A stretch of DNA of 64,000 nt, from NCBI RefSeq assembly GCF_001418415.1, contig NZ_LIQT01000072.1:20854-84853 (forward strand), read 5' to 3'. The DNA is from Streptomyces hirsutus. GTDB taxonomy: Bacteria; Actinomycetota; Actinomycetes; Streptomycetales; Streptomycetaceae. Below are positions 35,284-43,988 of this stretch, in pieces. The stretch's first letter is position 1, and the number at the start of each line of letters is the position of its first letter. Under the pieces are notes generated by a model. That model searched no databases and was not told the DNA's origin. It saw nothing but the letters and a program-made list of their open reading frames with translations. The translations under genes and the position numbers were made by a program.

Positions 35284-35508
35284 TCACCACCAGGCGCGAC
35301 CGGCCAGCAGGGTGTCCGTGGTCAGCTCGACGCGCTCGCCGTTGGCGTCGTAGCCGAACATGCGGGTGGGCGCGTTGAGCGCCTCGGTGTGGCTGGGATA
35401 GGTGAAGTAGAGGAGTTCGCCGCAGTGTTCGGCGGCGTCGTCCAGGAGCGACTCCTGGCAGGTGCCCAGCACCGTGATGCCGTGTTCCTGCGTGCTCTTG
35501 GCCAGGGC
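35284..35508 (-). pseudogene. Unrecognised protein fragment
   Basis: An open frame ending in TGA at 35284 reads ALAKSTQEHGITVLGTCQES and TEALNAPTRMFGYDANGERV, clearly protein-like with good third-position bias, but a TAG at 35509-35511 sits directly in front. The frame has no normal start except GTG 35472. I do not recognise the family. The upstream sequence looks rearranged. Confidence 0.45.
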
Positions 35509-35612
35509 CTAGGAACGGTGTGCACATCGCCCGGCGCGTGGTGACCTCGGTCGTCAGGCGGCGACCGCCGCTTGGAAGCCGCCTGCAACAAGGCCATCGC
35601 GGTCGGCGACCC

Positions 35613-35667
35613 GTCGAATCCTGGCTGCGCACAAACACCCCCGGAGCGCTGCCCGTGCCTACAGCGG
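35613..35667. repeat. 55-bp dispersed repeat, copy B
   Basis: 80% identical to 33393-33447, same orientation, 2.2 kb away. Its right end abuts the palindrome at 35665. Confidence 0.65.
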
Positions 35668-35696
35668 GTCTGTACGGTGTTCACCGTGCAGACCCG
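35665..35696. promoter_or_regulatory. 15+15 bp palindrome, TetR-operator-like
   Basis: Left arm CGGGTCTGTACGGTG and right arm CACCGTGCAGACCCG are reverse complements with one mismatch, separated by TT. The core ACGGTGTTCACCGT resembles operators of TetR-family repressors. No intact regulator gene borders it. No U-tract follows, so an intrinsic terminator is less likely. Confidence 0.5.
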
Positions 35697-35857
35697 ATGC
35701 AACAAGGCTCACTGGTCTTTGTGGGGCCGGGATGGTCTTCGAGGGGCTCTGGGAGAAGGTCTTCTCCCGGGTTTCTCCTCAGCGGCGGTGCTGCGGTCCG
35801 GCACATGCGGCTGCCTGGCAGGGTGCTTGGGCAAATGTGCTCCGACTGGTGGCTTGC

Positions 35858-36223
35858 TCAGGCGGGGTACGGGTCGTAGCAGTCCAGAGCCGGGTGGTAC
35901 AGCACCTGCCAGGTGCGGCCCTCGATGACACCGTTCTGCGGCAGGCCGTGGCAGCCCTGGATCCACTCGAGCTTCTTCAGCATGGCTGAGTCGAACGCCC
36001 CGTCGAGGGCCAGCTTGGGCGGCTGACCTCCCCACATGTTGCTCAGGCACTGCGCCTGCTTGACCGCCGCACCGGTGTCACCGTGCGTAAGCGTGGGCCG
36101 ATACGTCGATGATGTGTAGGAACAGCGGTCGGGGGAGGCCAGGGCGGAATGCGGTGCCACCAGGCCCAGTGCTGCGGCTGTGCACAGCCCCGCTCCTAAG
36201 GTGAGCAATCTGCGCTGTCTCAT
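35858..36223 (-). CDS. Secreted peptidoglycan-binding-domain protein
   Basis: 121 residues. A Sec signal peptide (MRQRRLLTLGAGLCTAAALG, cleavage likely after ALA-S) is followed by one PG_binding_1 domain: LTHGDTGAAVKQAQCLSNMW, LALDGAFDSAMLKKLEWIQG, GLPQNGVIEGRTWQVL. Four cysteines may form two disulfides. It is probably an extracellular cell-wall-binding protein without a catalytic domain. GGAAGGA precedes ATG 36223. Confidence 0.85.
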   Translation of the reverse strand: MRQRRLLTLGAGLCTAAALGLVAPHSALASPDRCSYTSSTYRPTLTHGDTGAAVKQAQCLSNMWGGQPPKLALDGAFDSAMLKKLEWIQGCHGLPQNGVIEGRTWQVLYHPALDCYDPYPA

Positions 36224-36421
36224 GCCGTTCCTTCCGGTCCGTCCATTTGCTGGCGAGGCCCGGCGTCCGGGAGCGATGTACACCCTCATCATGCCCACAC
36301 TCAACAACGACCGCGAGTTACGACCCGTACGCACAGAGAGTGCGCCGCGGGCCATACGGCACATTCTCGAGCGGCGGTAGGAGCGGGGGGAACGGTGGCG
36401 ACGCCCTCCCGACAGGCGCGT

Positions 36422-36779
36422 TCAGCGTAGGCGTAGTGCCTCGCGGATCGTGGTGAACAGGTCGGTTGGGACTGGTCCGGGCGTTGGTCGAGAAAGTGTG
36501 TCCAGGGCATGACGCAGCCGGGCGGCCCGGACCGTACGGGCGAGCCGCCCGGCTGCGGCTTGCGCTGCGACGGGCCGCGGCCGCGGTGCGGTGAGGCGTC
36601 CGGTTCGGGCGAGGGCCGCGACCGCTGCGGCGCAGGCTGTCCCGGTCGCGGTCAGAGCAGCCCAGGTCAGCCAGGTGGCATCATGGCGACCTGCGAAGTC
36701 CCAGAGTGCTCCGGTGCCGAGGTTGCCCAGAGTGATGCCCAGGCCGGAGACGGTGTTGTAGAAGCCGTAGTGGGTGGCT
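36422..36779 (-). pseudogene. MFS transporter, C-terminal fragment
   Basis: The frame ending in TGA at 36422 reads HYGFYNTVSGLGITLGNLGT, LWDFAGRHDATWLTWAALTA and AAVAALARTGRL: the last two helices and tail of an MFS drug exporter. The upstream ~300 residues are absent and the sequence breaks at ~36780, where an IS4-type transposase fragment begins on the other strand. Confidence 0.65.
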
Positions 36780-36786
36780 GCTGGCG

Positions 36787-37374
36787 GTGATGGCCCTGGC
36801 GGAGACCGGGACGCGGGCCCTGCTCGGCGCGGTCGTCGGCCCGTATCGCGGTGAGGTGGAGGCCGCCTTGCAGCTGGTCGGCCACCTGCGACAGGACATG
36901 CTGGTGCTCGCCGACCGCGGCTTCGACGCGAACGTCTTCATCCGCGCCGTGCACGCCTCACGGGCTGCGCTGCTGCTGCGGATCCGCTCCTCACGCAGGC
37001 CCGCCGCGCTGCAGATCCTGGCCGACGGTTCCTTCCGGTCGGTCATCGCTGGGGTCCCGGTCCGTGTCATCACCGCGACCGTCACCGTCACCTGCGCGGA
37101 CGGCAGCACCCATCGGGGCGAGTACCGGCTGGTGACCACGCTGACCGACGCGCGCCGCCACCCGGCCGAAGATCTGCTGGCCTTCTACCACGAGCGGTGG
37201 GAGATCGAGGTGGCGTTCCTGGCGATCCGCCACACCATGCTCAAGGACCGCATGCTGCGCTCGGGCGACCCGCAGGGCCTGCGCCAGGAGATGCGGGCGC
37301 TGCTGAGGATCCACCAGCTCCTGGCGCAGGCCCTGCGGGTCACCAAGAACATCGGCCTGCCCACCCAGGGCTGA
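36787..37374 (+). mobile_element. IS4-family transposase, C-terminal fragment
   Basis: 195 codons: MALAETGTRALLGAVVGPYR, MLVLADRGFD (second Asp region of DDE), and YHERWEIEVAFLAIRHTML, the YREK-type motif with the catalytic Glu. The N-terminal ~200 residues and the first Asp are missing, so it is inactive. It joins the truncated MFS gene directly. No intact terminal inverted repeat was found at the junction. Confidence 0.75.
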
Positions 37375-37533
37375 GCACCGGCCCGCGCCTCACGTGATGA
37401 TGTGGCGACAGCCGTGCCCAAGGGAAGCGAGCCGCAGCCGCAGAAACTCGCCAAGAAGAAGGCCCACGCCGTCGTCGACGCCGCTGAACCGGTCCGGCAC
37501 CCGGAGCACCGGGACAACCACTGGCCATGTGTG

Positions 37534-37580
37534 AGGGGGATGGGACGGGGACGCCGGGCATCGCCCGAGTCCCCATCCCC
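37534..37580. terminator. Hairpin between IS4 remnant and sigma factor gene
   Basis: GGGGGATGGGA pairs imperfectly with TCCCCATCCCC about 25 nt downstream. It lies 3' of both the converging transposase fragment and the ECF gene, so it may be a bidirectional terminator or a piece of IS end. 37375-37533 holds no recognised gene. Confidence 0.4.
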
Positions 37581-37610
37581 ACCGTGATCTTGGCCTTGCA
37601 GGCGCGCGGG

Positions 37611-38501
37611 TCACACCTTGACCGCCGTGAGTTTCTCCGGGTTGCGGACGCAGTAGACGGCCGTCACGACACCGCCGCGGATCTCGACTGAGGTCAGCTG
37701 ATCGAGTTTGCCGTCGATGAGCACCGCGAGGGAGTACATCTCGTTGTAGGTGCCGATGCGGACGTCGAGTTCGCCCATGCGGGCGCCCTTGGCCAGGAGT
37801 CCGAGAAGCAGCCTGGCCACCCTGTCGGGCCCGACCACGGGGCGCCGCACCGCGTTCACGACCCCGCCGCCGTCAGCCAGGAACACCACATCGGGTGCGA
37901 GCAGGTCCATGAGGCCTTGGACGTCACCGGTCGCGGCCGCCGTCAGGAACTGTTCGGCGACCGGCCGTGCCTCGGCAGGGGTGGCGACTGCGGTGTGTCG
38001 CCTCGCGCGCACGCTGTTGCGGGCGCGCTGGTTCAACTGCCGCACCGCGGCCTCGGACTTGCCCACCGTGGCGGCGATCTCCGCGTAGTCGAAGCCGAAC
38101 ACTTCGCGCAACACGAACACCGCGCGCTGGGTAGGGGTCAGGGCCTCCATCACCAGCAGCATCGCGGTGGTCACGGCCTCGCCGGTGAGCACATGGTCGA
38201 TGCCGTCGGGTGCGTCGCGGGCAGCGTCGGTCACCAGCGGCTCGGGCAGCCACGGCCCCACGTACTGCTCCCGGCGGCGGACGGCCGACCGCAGTACGCC
38301 GAGCGCCTGCCGGGTGACGATCTGCGCCAGGTAGGCCCGGGCGTTCTCCACCGAGGTGTGGTTCACCGACCGCCACCGCAGGTAGCTGTCCTGCAGGACG
38401 TCTTCGGCGTCGGCCACTGACCCGAGGATCTCGTAGGCGATCGAGAACAGCAGGGCCCTGTGCGTGGTGAACTCGTCCGCGGGATCCGGCTGCTCGGTCA
38501 C
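37611..38501 (-). CDS. ECF sigma factor, ECF41-like (SigJ type) with SnoaL-like extension
   Basis: 296 residues. Sigma-2 region: RALLFSIAYEILGSVADAED and VLQDSYLRWRSV. Sigma-4 region: ALTPTQRAVFVLREVFGFDY and YAEIAATVGKSEAAVRQLNQ. A C-terminal ~110-residue SnoaL-like domain ends VYCVRNPEKL, a form of the NPDKL motif typical of ECF41. In this group the extension, not an anti-sigma factor, tunes activity, and the genomic partner is usually an oxidoreductase, carboxymuconolactone decarboxylase or epimerase. Here the FAD oxidoreductase gene directly upstream overlaps (GTG 38501 over TGA 38498), matching that pairing. Confidence 0.9.
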   Translation of the reverse strand: MTEQPDPADEFTTHRALLFSIAYEILGSVADAEDVLQDSYLRWRSVNHTSVENARAYLAQIVTRQALGVLRSAVRRREQYVGPWLPEPLVTDAARDAPDGIDHVLTGEAVTTAMLLVMEALTPTQRAVFVLREVFGFDYAEIAATVGKSEAAVRQLNQRARNSVRARRHTAVATPAEARPVAEQFLTAAATGDVQGLMDLLAPDVVFLADGGGVVNAVRRPVVGPDRVARLLLGLLAKGARMGELDVRIGTYNEMYSLAVLIDGKLDQLTSVEIRGGVVTAVYCVRNPEKLTAVKV

Positions 38502-39595
38502 TTCGAGCCCCGCAGCCAGGCGTAGGTGGCGGTGCGGGCACCGAACCTCGCGTAGCGACAGATTCGCTCCTTGACCACGGCCGCGGTGCGCCCGGCGAAG
38601 TAGAGCCGGCGCACGGTGTCGTTCCTGTGGCTGACCTGCAGCAGCCCGTCGCGCCGGCCCAGGCTCACCGCCTGTCCGGCGTACCCCATGGAGTAGGGCT
38701 TGGGCTTACGGCCTTGGAGCATCCGCGCCAGCGTATCCGCTGCGTGTGCGCCCTGAGGCAGGGCCGTCGCGCAGGCCGCTCGCGAGCCGGGAACCGCCGC
38801 GCAGTCGCCGACGACGAAGATCCGCGGGTCGGTCACGCTGCGCAGATGCTCGTCGACCACCGCCCGCCCGTCGGCATCCACCTCAAGTCCGCTGCGGGCG
38901 GCCAGGTCGGGCACGCTCCCGATGATCGCCCACAGCGTGAGGTCGGAGGTGAACTGCGGGCGCGAGTGGAGACGCACCATGTCGCCTCGTCCCTCCCCGG
39001 CGCCAGGGTCGATCTGCGCGACGGAGTCCTCCACGACCTCCACGTTCAAGCGGTCCAGGCCGGTGCGCACACGCTTCTGCGCTCCTGCCGACAGGCTCGC
39101 GGCGATCGTCTGTCCCACGATCCGCACGCGGAGGTCGGGTCGGCCGAAGGCGATCTCGGATGCCGTCTCGATGCCCGTCAGCCCGCCACCGATGACGGTG
39201 ACCGCCCTCCCGCCAGGCAGCCCGGCCAGCGCGGCCCGCGCCTTCTCCGCGCCCTCCCAGGTCCCCACCGCAACGGTGCCCGGCAGCGGTGCGACCGTGC
39301 TGCCCACAGCGAGGAACAGGTAGTCGAAGCCGAGACTCGCCCCGTCGCCGAGAGTGAGCTGACCGTCGCCGATCTTGTCGACGGTGCCCACCCGCGTTGC
39401 GACCCCTTCGCCCACCATCGACGTCAGCGGGGTCGCCGCGGCTCCGGTCCCGGCGATCTGTTCGTGCAGCCGCACTCGCTCGACGAAGTCCGGGCGGGGG
39501 TTGATCACCGTAATCTCCGCTGCCTTCACCTTCCTGGCCAGCCGGTTCGTCGCGACCGTCCCCGCGTAGCCAGCTCCCGCCACCACGACCCTCAT
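38498..39595 (-). CDS. NAD(P)/FAD-dependent oxidoreductase (NDH-2-like), ECF41 partner
   Basis: 365 residues. FAD-binding start VVVAGAGYAGTVATNRLARK, NAD(P)-binding AVTVIGGGLTGIETASEIAF near residue 150, and the second FAD motif DPRIFVVGDCAAVPGSRAAC near residue 285. The overall pattern is that of type-II NADH dehydrogenase-like reductases. It is likely the sensor or target linked to the coupled ECF41-type sigma factor; ECF41 factors commonly transcribe their own partner operon. CAGGAGG precedes ATG 39595. A TCACAAA element lies 60-70 nt upstream, but I could not match a full ECF41 promoter. Confidence 0.9.
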   Translation of the reverse strand: MRVVVAGAGYAGTVATNRLARKVKAAEITVINPRPDFVERVRLHEQIAGTGAAATPLTSMVGEGVATRVGTVDKIGDGQLTLGDGASLGFDYLFLAVGSTVAPLPGTVAVGTWEGAEKARAALAGLPGGRAVTVIGGGLTGIETASEIAFGRPDLRVRIVGQTIAASLSAGAQKRVRTGLDRLNVEVVEDSVAQIDPGAGEGRGDMVRLHSRPQFTSDLTLWAIIGSVPDLAARSGLEVDADGRAVVDEHLRSVTDPRIFVVGDCAAVPGSRAACATALPQGAHAADTLARMLQGRKPKPYSMGYAGQAVSLGRRDGLLQVSHRNDTVRRLYFAGRTAAVVKERICRYARFGARTATYAWLRGSK

Positions 39596-39978
39596 GTGTG
39601 CCTCCTGTTGCGGAATCAGTTCACACACGGGATACAGCCCACCTCGCGTTTGTGACGGGCAAGCCGAGTGACCTGCATCACTCACGGACCTTTCGCCCGC
39701 CGGCGAACGTACCAACCGTCCATCAAAGCCCTCACCAGGCCGGATACGCCCTCACAGCCTGATGGATCCTCCCTGAGGATGAGCCGCCCCCTCGACCGGG
39801 TCGCCCACGCATCCAGCCCGGCCCGCGACACACAATTCCATGATCCGGACGCGTCGCCCGTCCGCATGCCACCCGGCCCGCATGCCACCCGGCCCATACG
39901 GACGCCCGGCCCGTACGTCACCCGTCCAAGTGCGTACGCCGCAGGAGCGGCCACGCCCAGGGAGCCCGCCCGCGCGTG
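39596..39978 (-). other. Intergenic region upstream of the oxidoreductase-sigma operon
   Basis: No gene seen. It must hold the promoter of the 39595 gene and the 3' region of the ABC permease. Two adjacent copies of GCATGCCACCCGGCCC (about 39865-39896) form a short tandem repeat. Confidence 0.4.
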
Positions 39979-42546
39979 TCACTCGTGCGCGATCGCCTCC
40001 AGGACGTTCATCCGCGACGCGCGCAGGGCCGGCAGGAGGGCCGCCGCGATGCCGACCACCGCCGCACCGATGACGACCGCCACGACGGTGCCCCAGGGGA
40101 TCGCGAGCGCGGTCATGCCCTCCAGCGCCAGCACCTGGTGTATGCAGACGCCCCACACCAGCCCCAGCACGAGCCCCAGCACCGCGCCGAACACCGCGAT
40201 CACCACCGCCTCCAGCCGGATCATCCGGCGCAGTTGCCGCCGGCTCAGCCCGATGGCCCGCAGCAGCCCGATCTCCCGGGTGCGCTCCACCACCGAGAGC
40301 GCCAGGGTGTTGACCACGCCGAGCACCGCGATGATGATCGCCAGCCCCAGGAGGGCGTAGACGAGGTACAGCAGGACCGCGATCTGGTCGTGCACGAGGT
40401 CCTTGTAGTCGGCCTGGTCGCGTGCCTGGACCTGCGGATACGGGGCGAGCGTCGTCTCCAGCCGGTCACGGAGCTCATCCGCGCTCGTGCCGTCGGCGGC
40501 GTTCACGTACAGCGCGGAGTCCTGCCCGCCGGGCACGTACTTCTCGATCGCCGCGATACCGAGGAACAGTCCGCCCCGCACGCCGAGGCCCTCGCCGCTC
40601 TCCATGTCGGTGAGGGCGCCCACGGTCAGCCCGGTGCGCTGCCCGCCCGGGAACTCGACAGGGACCGTGCTGCCCGCCCGGACGCCGTGGTCCGCGGCGA
40701 AGCCGGCGTCCATGGCGATGCCGCCGTCGGCCAGCGCCGCCGCCGTGTCGCCGCTCGCGTAGGTGATCCGGGCGACGTCGTCGACCCGGTCTTCGTACCC
40801 GGCGGCGGTCGTCTCGACCCGCTCCCCGTCCGGCAGCCGCACCGCCACCGGCGCGAACCGCTGCCGTACGACGACGCCCACGCCCTCCGTGTCCCGCACC
40901 TGGTCGGTGACCTCCTGGGAGAACGGCAGGAAGTTGGCGTTCTGGATGACGAAGTCGGCGCCCAGCGTCCTGTCGATCTGCTCGTCGAAGGAGCGGGACA
41001 TGGAGGCGCTGGCCACCGACATGCCGCCGACCAGGGCGAGTCCCACCATCAGTGCGGCGGCGGTGGCACCCGTACGGCGGGGATTGCGCAGGGCGTTGCG
41101 CTGGCTCATCCGGCCCACCGGCCCGAACAGGGCGGGGAAGGCACCGCCCAGCACCCGGATCACCGGCCGCACCAGCAACGGACCGGCGACGACCGTCGCG
41201 ATCAGGGTCAGCACGACGCCCAGCCCCAGCAGGGAAGCGGCCGGCCCCGTCCCGGTCGAGACGGCGCAGCCCGCCAGGGCGGCGGCGCCGAGCGCCCCGA
41301 CGACGGAACCCACCACCGCGCGGGTCCGCAACGGGCGGCCCACCCCGGCGATCTCGGCGTCGGCGAGGGCGGCCATCGGGGACACCTCTGCCGCGCGGCG
41401 GGCCGGAAGGTACGCCGCCACGAAGGTGACCCCGACCCCCACCGCATATGCCGTGACGGGCGTGACCCACCCGATGACCATCTCCGTGGTGTTCAGGTTC
41501 ATGCCGAAGACGCTCATCAGCCGGATCAGCCCGTAGGCGAACCCGATACCGGCGGCCATGCCCAGCGTCGAGCCGAACAGGCCGAGCAGCACCGCCTCGG
41601 TGAGCACCGATCGGCGCACCTGCCGCCGGTCGGCGCCGAGCGCCCGCAGCAGCCCGAGTTCGCGGGTGCGCTGCGCGATCAGCATCGAGAACGTGTTGAC
41701 GATCAGGAAGATGCCGACGAGCACGGCGATCCCGGCGAAGCCGAGCATCACGTACTTGATCACGTCGAGGAACTCGCCCAGCTCGTCGGTGGCCGTCGCG
41801 GCCTGCTCGTCGGCCGTCTCCACCCGGTAGGTGCCGGCGCCGAGTGCCTCGGTGACACGGTGGTCGACCTCCTCGGCGGTCACGCCCGGCGCCGCTTCGA
41901 CGGCGATGCTCGTGGCCCGGTCCGCCGAGCCCAGCAGCTCGACGGCGGCGACCTCGGGATCGAGGAAGACGAGGGCTGAGCCCGGGTTGGGGGCGGTGAA
42001 GGCGGCGATCCCGACGATCTCGACGCGGAAGGTGCCCGGTTGCGCCTGCACCGACAGGGTGTCGCCGATCGCCAGGTCCTCGGCGTCGGCGGTGTCCGCG
42101 TCCAGCACGGCCTCTCCGGCGCCGCGCGGAGTGCGGCCGGAGGTCAGCTCCACGACACTGCGTTCGTCGGCGGACCAGCCCACCGCGCGCGTGGGTGAGC
42201 CGGTCGTCGGCCCCACCGGCTCGTTGTCGCTGTCGACGACCGTGATGTTCCCCGCCCTGACGTCCGGGCGGGCGGATTCGACCCCCTCGATCCCGGCCAG
42301 CCGCTCGGCGAGCGAGGCAGGCACGGTCCGGACCTGGCCGGTGGGCACGGCCGCTTCCAGGTCCTTCGGGGGCGCCACGGTCACGTCGGCGGAGGTGGAG
42401 GCGAAGAGCCGGTCGAAGGTACGTGCGACGGTGTCGGAGAAGATCAGGCTGCCCGCGACGAACGCCACGGACAGGACGACAGCCAGCGCGGACAGCAGCA
42501 GTCGCCCCTTGTGGGCGAGGAAGCTCCTGAGCGTCGCCTTCAGCAC
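39979..42546 (-). CDS. ABC transporter permease, double FtsX domain (MacB/LolC type)
   Basis: 855 residues with the layout TM1 - extracytoplasmic domain - three TM (FtsX) - extracytoplasmic domain - three TM (FtsX). Examples: LLLSALAVVLSVAFVAGSLI (TM1), VMLGFAGIAVLVGIFLIVNT followed by AQRTRELGLLRALGADRRQV (first coupling region), and IAVLLYLVYALLGLAIIIAV followed by VERTREIGLLRAIGLSRRQL (second). These permeases work as mechanotransmission or export machines with a dedicated ATPase, which lies 4 bp upstream. GTG 42546 is the start. The substrate is unknown. Confidence 0.9.
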   Translation of the reverse strand: MLKATLRSFLAHKGRLLLSALAVVLSVAFVAGSLIFSDTVARTFDRLFASTSADVTVAPPKDLEAAVPTGQVRTVPASLAERLAGIEGVESARPDVRAGNITVVDSDNEPVGPTTGSPTRAVGWSADERSVVELTSGRTPRGAGEAVLDADTADAEDLAIGDTLSVQAQPGTFRVEIVGIAAFTAPNPGSALVFLDPEVAAVELLGSADRATSIAVEAAPGVTAEEVDHRVTEALGAGTYRVETADEQAATATDELGEFLDVIKYVMLGFAGIAVLVGIFLIVNTFSMLIAQRTRELGLLRALGADRRQVRRSVLTEAVLLGLFGSTLGMAAGIGFAYGLIRLMSVFGMNLNTTEMVIGWVTPVTAYAVGVGVTFVAAYLPARRAAEVSPMAALADAEIAGVGRPLRTRAVVGSVVGALGAAALAGCAVSTGTGPAASLLGLGVVLTLIATVVAGPLLVRPVIRVLGGAFPALFGPVGRMSQRNALRNPRRTGATAAALMVGLALVGGMSVASASMSRSFDEQIDRTLGADFVIQNANFLPFSQEVTDQVRDTEGVGVVVRQRFAPVAVRLPDGERVETTAAGYEDRVDDVARITYASGDTAAALADGGIAMDAGFAADHGVRAGSTVPVEFPGGQRTGLTVGALTDMESGEGLGVRGGLFLGIAAIEKYVPGGQDSALYVNAADGTSADELRDRLETTLAPYPQVQARDQADYKDLVHDQIAVLLYLVYALLGLAIIIAVLGVVNTLALSVVERTREIGLLRAIGLSRRQLRRMIRLEAVVIAVFGAVLGLVLGLVWGVCIHQVLALEGMTALAIPWGTVVAVVIGAAVVGIAAALLPALRASRMNVLEAIAHE

Positions 42547-42550
42547 GGTC

Positions 42551-43513
42551 TCAGTCCTTGCGGGGGGCCGGTTCGTCGGACCGCACGGCATCCCCGGTGG
42601 CGGGGCCCGCTCCGGGAACGGGGTCCGGGGCCCGGTGGGAAGCCGGGCCGGGGGCGAGGCCGGAAGCCGGTTTCGGGGTGAGGTCCGGGGTGAGGCCGGA
42701 AACGCGGCCCGGAGTCGGGATGCCGTCGACGGACCGGGCGCGGATCACGTCGAATCGCTTCATCCGGTCGAGTACCGCCTGTGCCGTGGGCCGCTCCATC
42801 TCGTCGACGATCCGCCCGTCGGCCAGGAACAGCACCAGATCGGAGTGGGCGGCGGCGCCGGGGTCGTGGGAGACCATCACCACGGTCTGGTTCAGCCGGT
42901 CCACGGCCTCGCGCAGAAAACCGAGCACCTCCAGCCCCGCGCGCGAGTCGAGATTGCCGGTCGGCTCGTCCGCGAAGATCAGCTCGGGCCGGGAGGCCAG
43001 CGCCCGCGCACACGCCACGCGCTGCTGCTGGCCGCCGGACAGCTGCGCCGGCCGGTGCCCGAGCCGGTCCCGCAGGCCCAGCGTGTCGATGACCTGGTCC
43101 AGCCACTTCTCGTCGGGCTTCCGGCCCGCGATGTCCATGGGGAGCGTGATGTTCTCCAGCGCGTTCAGCGTCGGGATGAGGTTGAACGACTGGAACATGA
43201 AACCGATCCGGTCCCGGCGCAGACGGGTCAGCTCCCGGTCCTTCAGCCCCGTGATCTCGGTATCGCCGAGCCACACCCGGCCGGCCGAAACGGTGTCGAG
43301 CCCGGCCAGACAGTGCATCAGCGTCGACTTTCCCGACCCCGACGGTCCCATCACCGCCGTGAACCGGCCGCGCGCGATGTCCACGTCCACCGCGTCCAGG
43401 GCGAGCACGGTCGTCTCGCCGGATCCGTACGCCTTCGTCAGGCCGCGGGCGCGGGCCGCGATCGAGTCGGCCGACGTGAGGCCGGGGGTGTGCTCCGCAG
43501 CGGGTGTGGACAA
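42551..43513 (-). CDS. ABC transporter ATP-binding protein (MacB/LolD type)
   Basis: About 320 residues. Walker A VMGPSGSGKSTLMHCLAGLD, Q-loop FMFQSFNLIPTLNALEN, signature LSGGQQQRVACARALAS, Walker B LIFADEPTGNLDS, H-loop VVMVSHDP. The last ~60 residues are a Pro/Gly/Ala-rich tail that is unusual for LolD-type ATPases. It powers the FtsX-type permease next to it. The start is read as TTG 43513 because GGAGGA lies 7 nt upstream and no ATG/GTG in frame is close enough; the next in-frame start, 43624, has no ribosome site. Confidence 0.88.
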   Translation of the reverse strand: MSTPAAEHTPGLTSADSIAARARGLTKAYGSGETTVLALDAVDVDIARGRFTAVMGPSGSGKSTLMHCLAGLDTVSAGRVWLGDTEITGLKDRELTRLRRDRIGFMFQSFNLIPTLNALENITLPMDIAGRKPDEKWLDQVIDTLGLRDRLGHRPAQLSGGQQQRVACARALASRPELIFADEPTGNLDSRAGLEVLGFLREAVDRLNQTVVMVSHDPGAAAHSDLVLFLADGRIVDEMERPTAQAVLDRMKRFDVIRARSVDGIPTPGRVSGLTPDLTPKPASGLAPGPASHRAPDPVPGAGPATGDAVRSDEPAPRKD

Positions 43514-43988
43514 GACCGTCTCCTCCGTGTAGGCCTCGGGCCGTGCCGGTCGTGCTCGTCGCGCCCGACGATAGTGTGATCCGGCCCACACCGAATATCC
43601 CTCGTAAGTGCAAGGGCGCGCCATTCCGGTGTAAGGGACACCGTCCTGCTTCCCGGCGGGAGCCGGGCAACGGAGCCGGAGGCGGCTGCGGACGAGGGAC
43701 GCTTCGGTGAGCCGGCCGCCGCGCGGTGAACGGGCCGGCCGCTCCGTTCACCGGCCCCTGCCGTGCCATGGCGTCGGCTTCGAGGCAGGGCCGGGACCCA
43801 GTCGAACGTACGTGTGGACGAGGGTGCCGCCCGAGCGGCGCGGGAACGTGCCTCGGCCCGCGGGATGAGCGTCAACCGTTCCCTCGGGCGACCGGTCCGG
43901 CAGGACGCCGATGAGGCCTCCGCACCTCCGTGGACGACATTGCCGCCGAGTTGCGCCGATGGAGCGAGAGGGCGGCTCGGGCCAGTGG
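43514..43988 (-). other. 475-bp intergenic region, ABC operon promoter side
   Basis: No gene is supported. 43560-43630 is locally A/T-richer (CTATCGTC, GATATTC on the minus strand) and is the likely promoter of the ABC operon. The rest shows only weak, shadow-like frames. Confidence 0.4.

Noticed and set aside
37402..37587. Small + strand protein (MATAVPKGSEPQPQKLAKKK) after the IS4 fragment
   Set aside because: No ribosome site or homology; it runs through the hairpin at 37534-37580.
43726..43914. Small + strand ORF between the ABC and methyltransferase operons
   Set aside because: Random composition, no ribosome site, no family.
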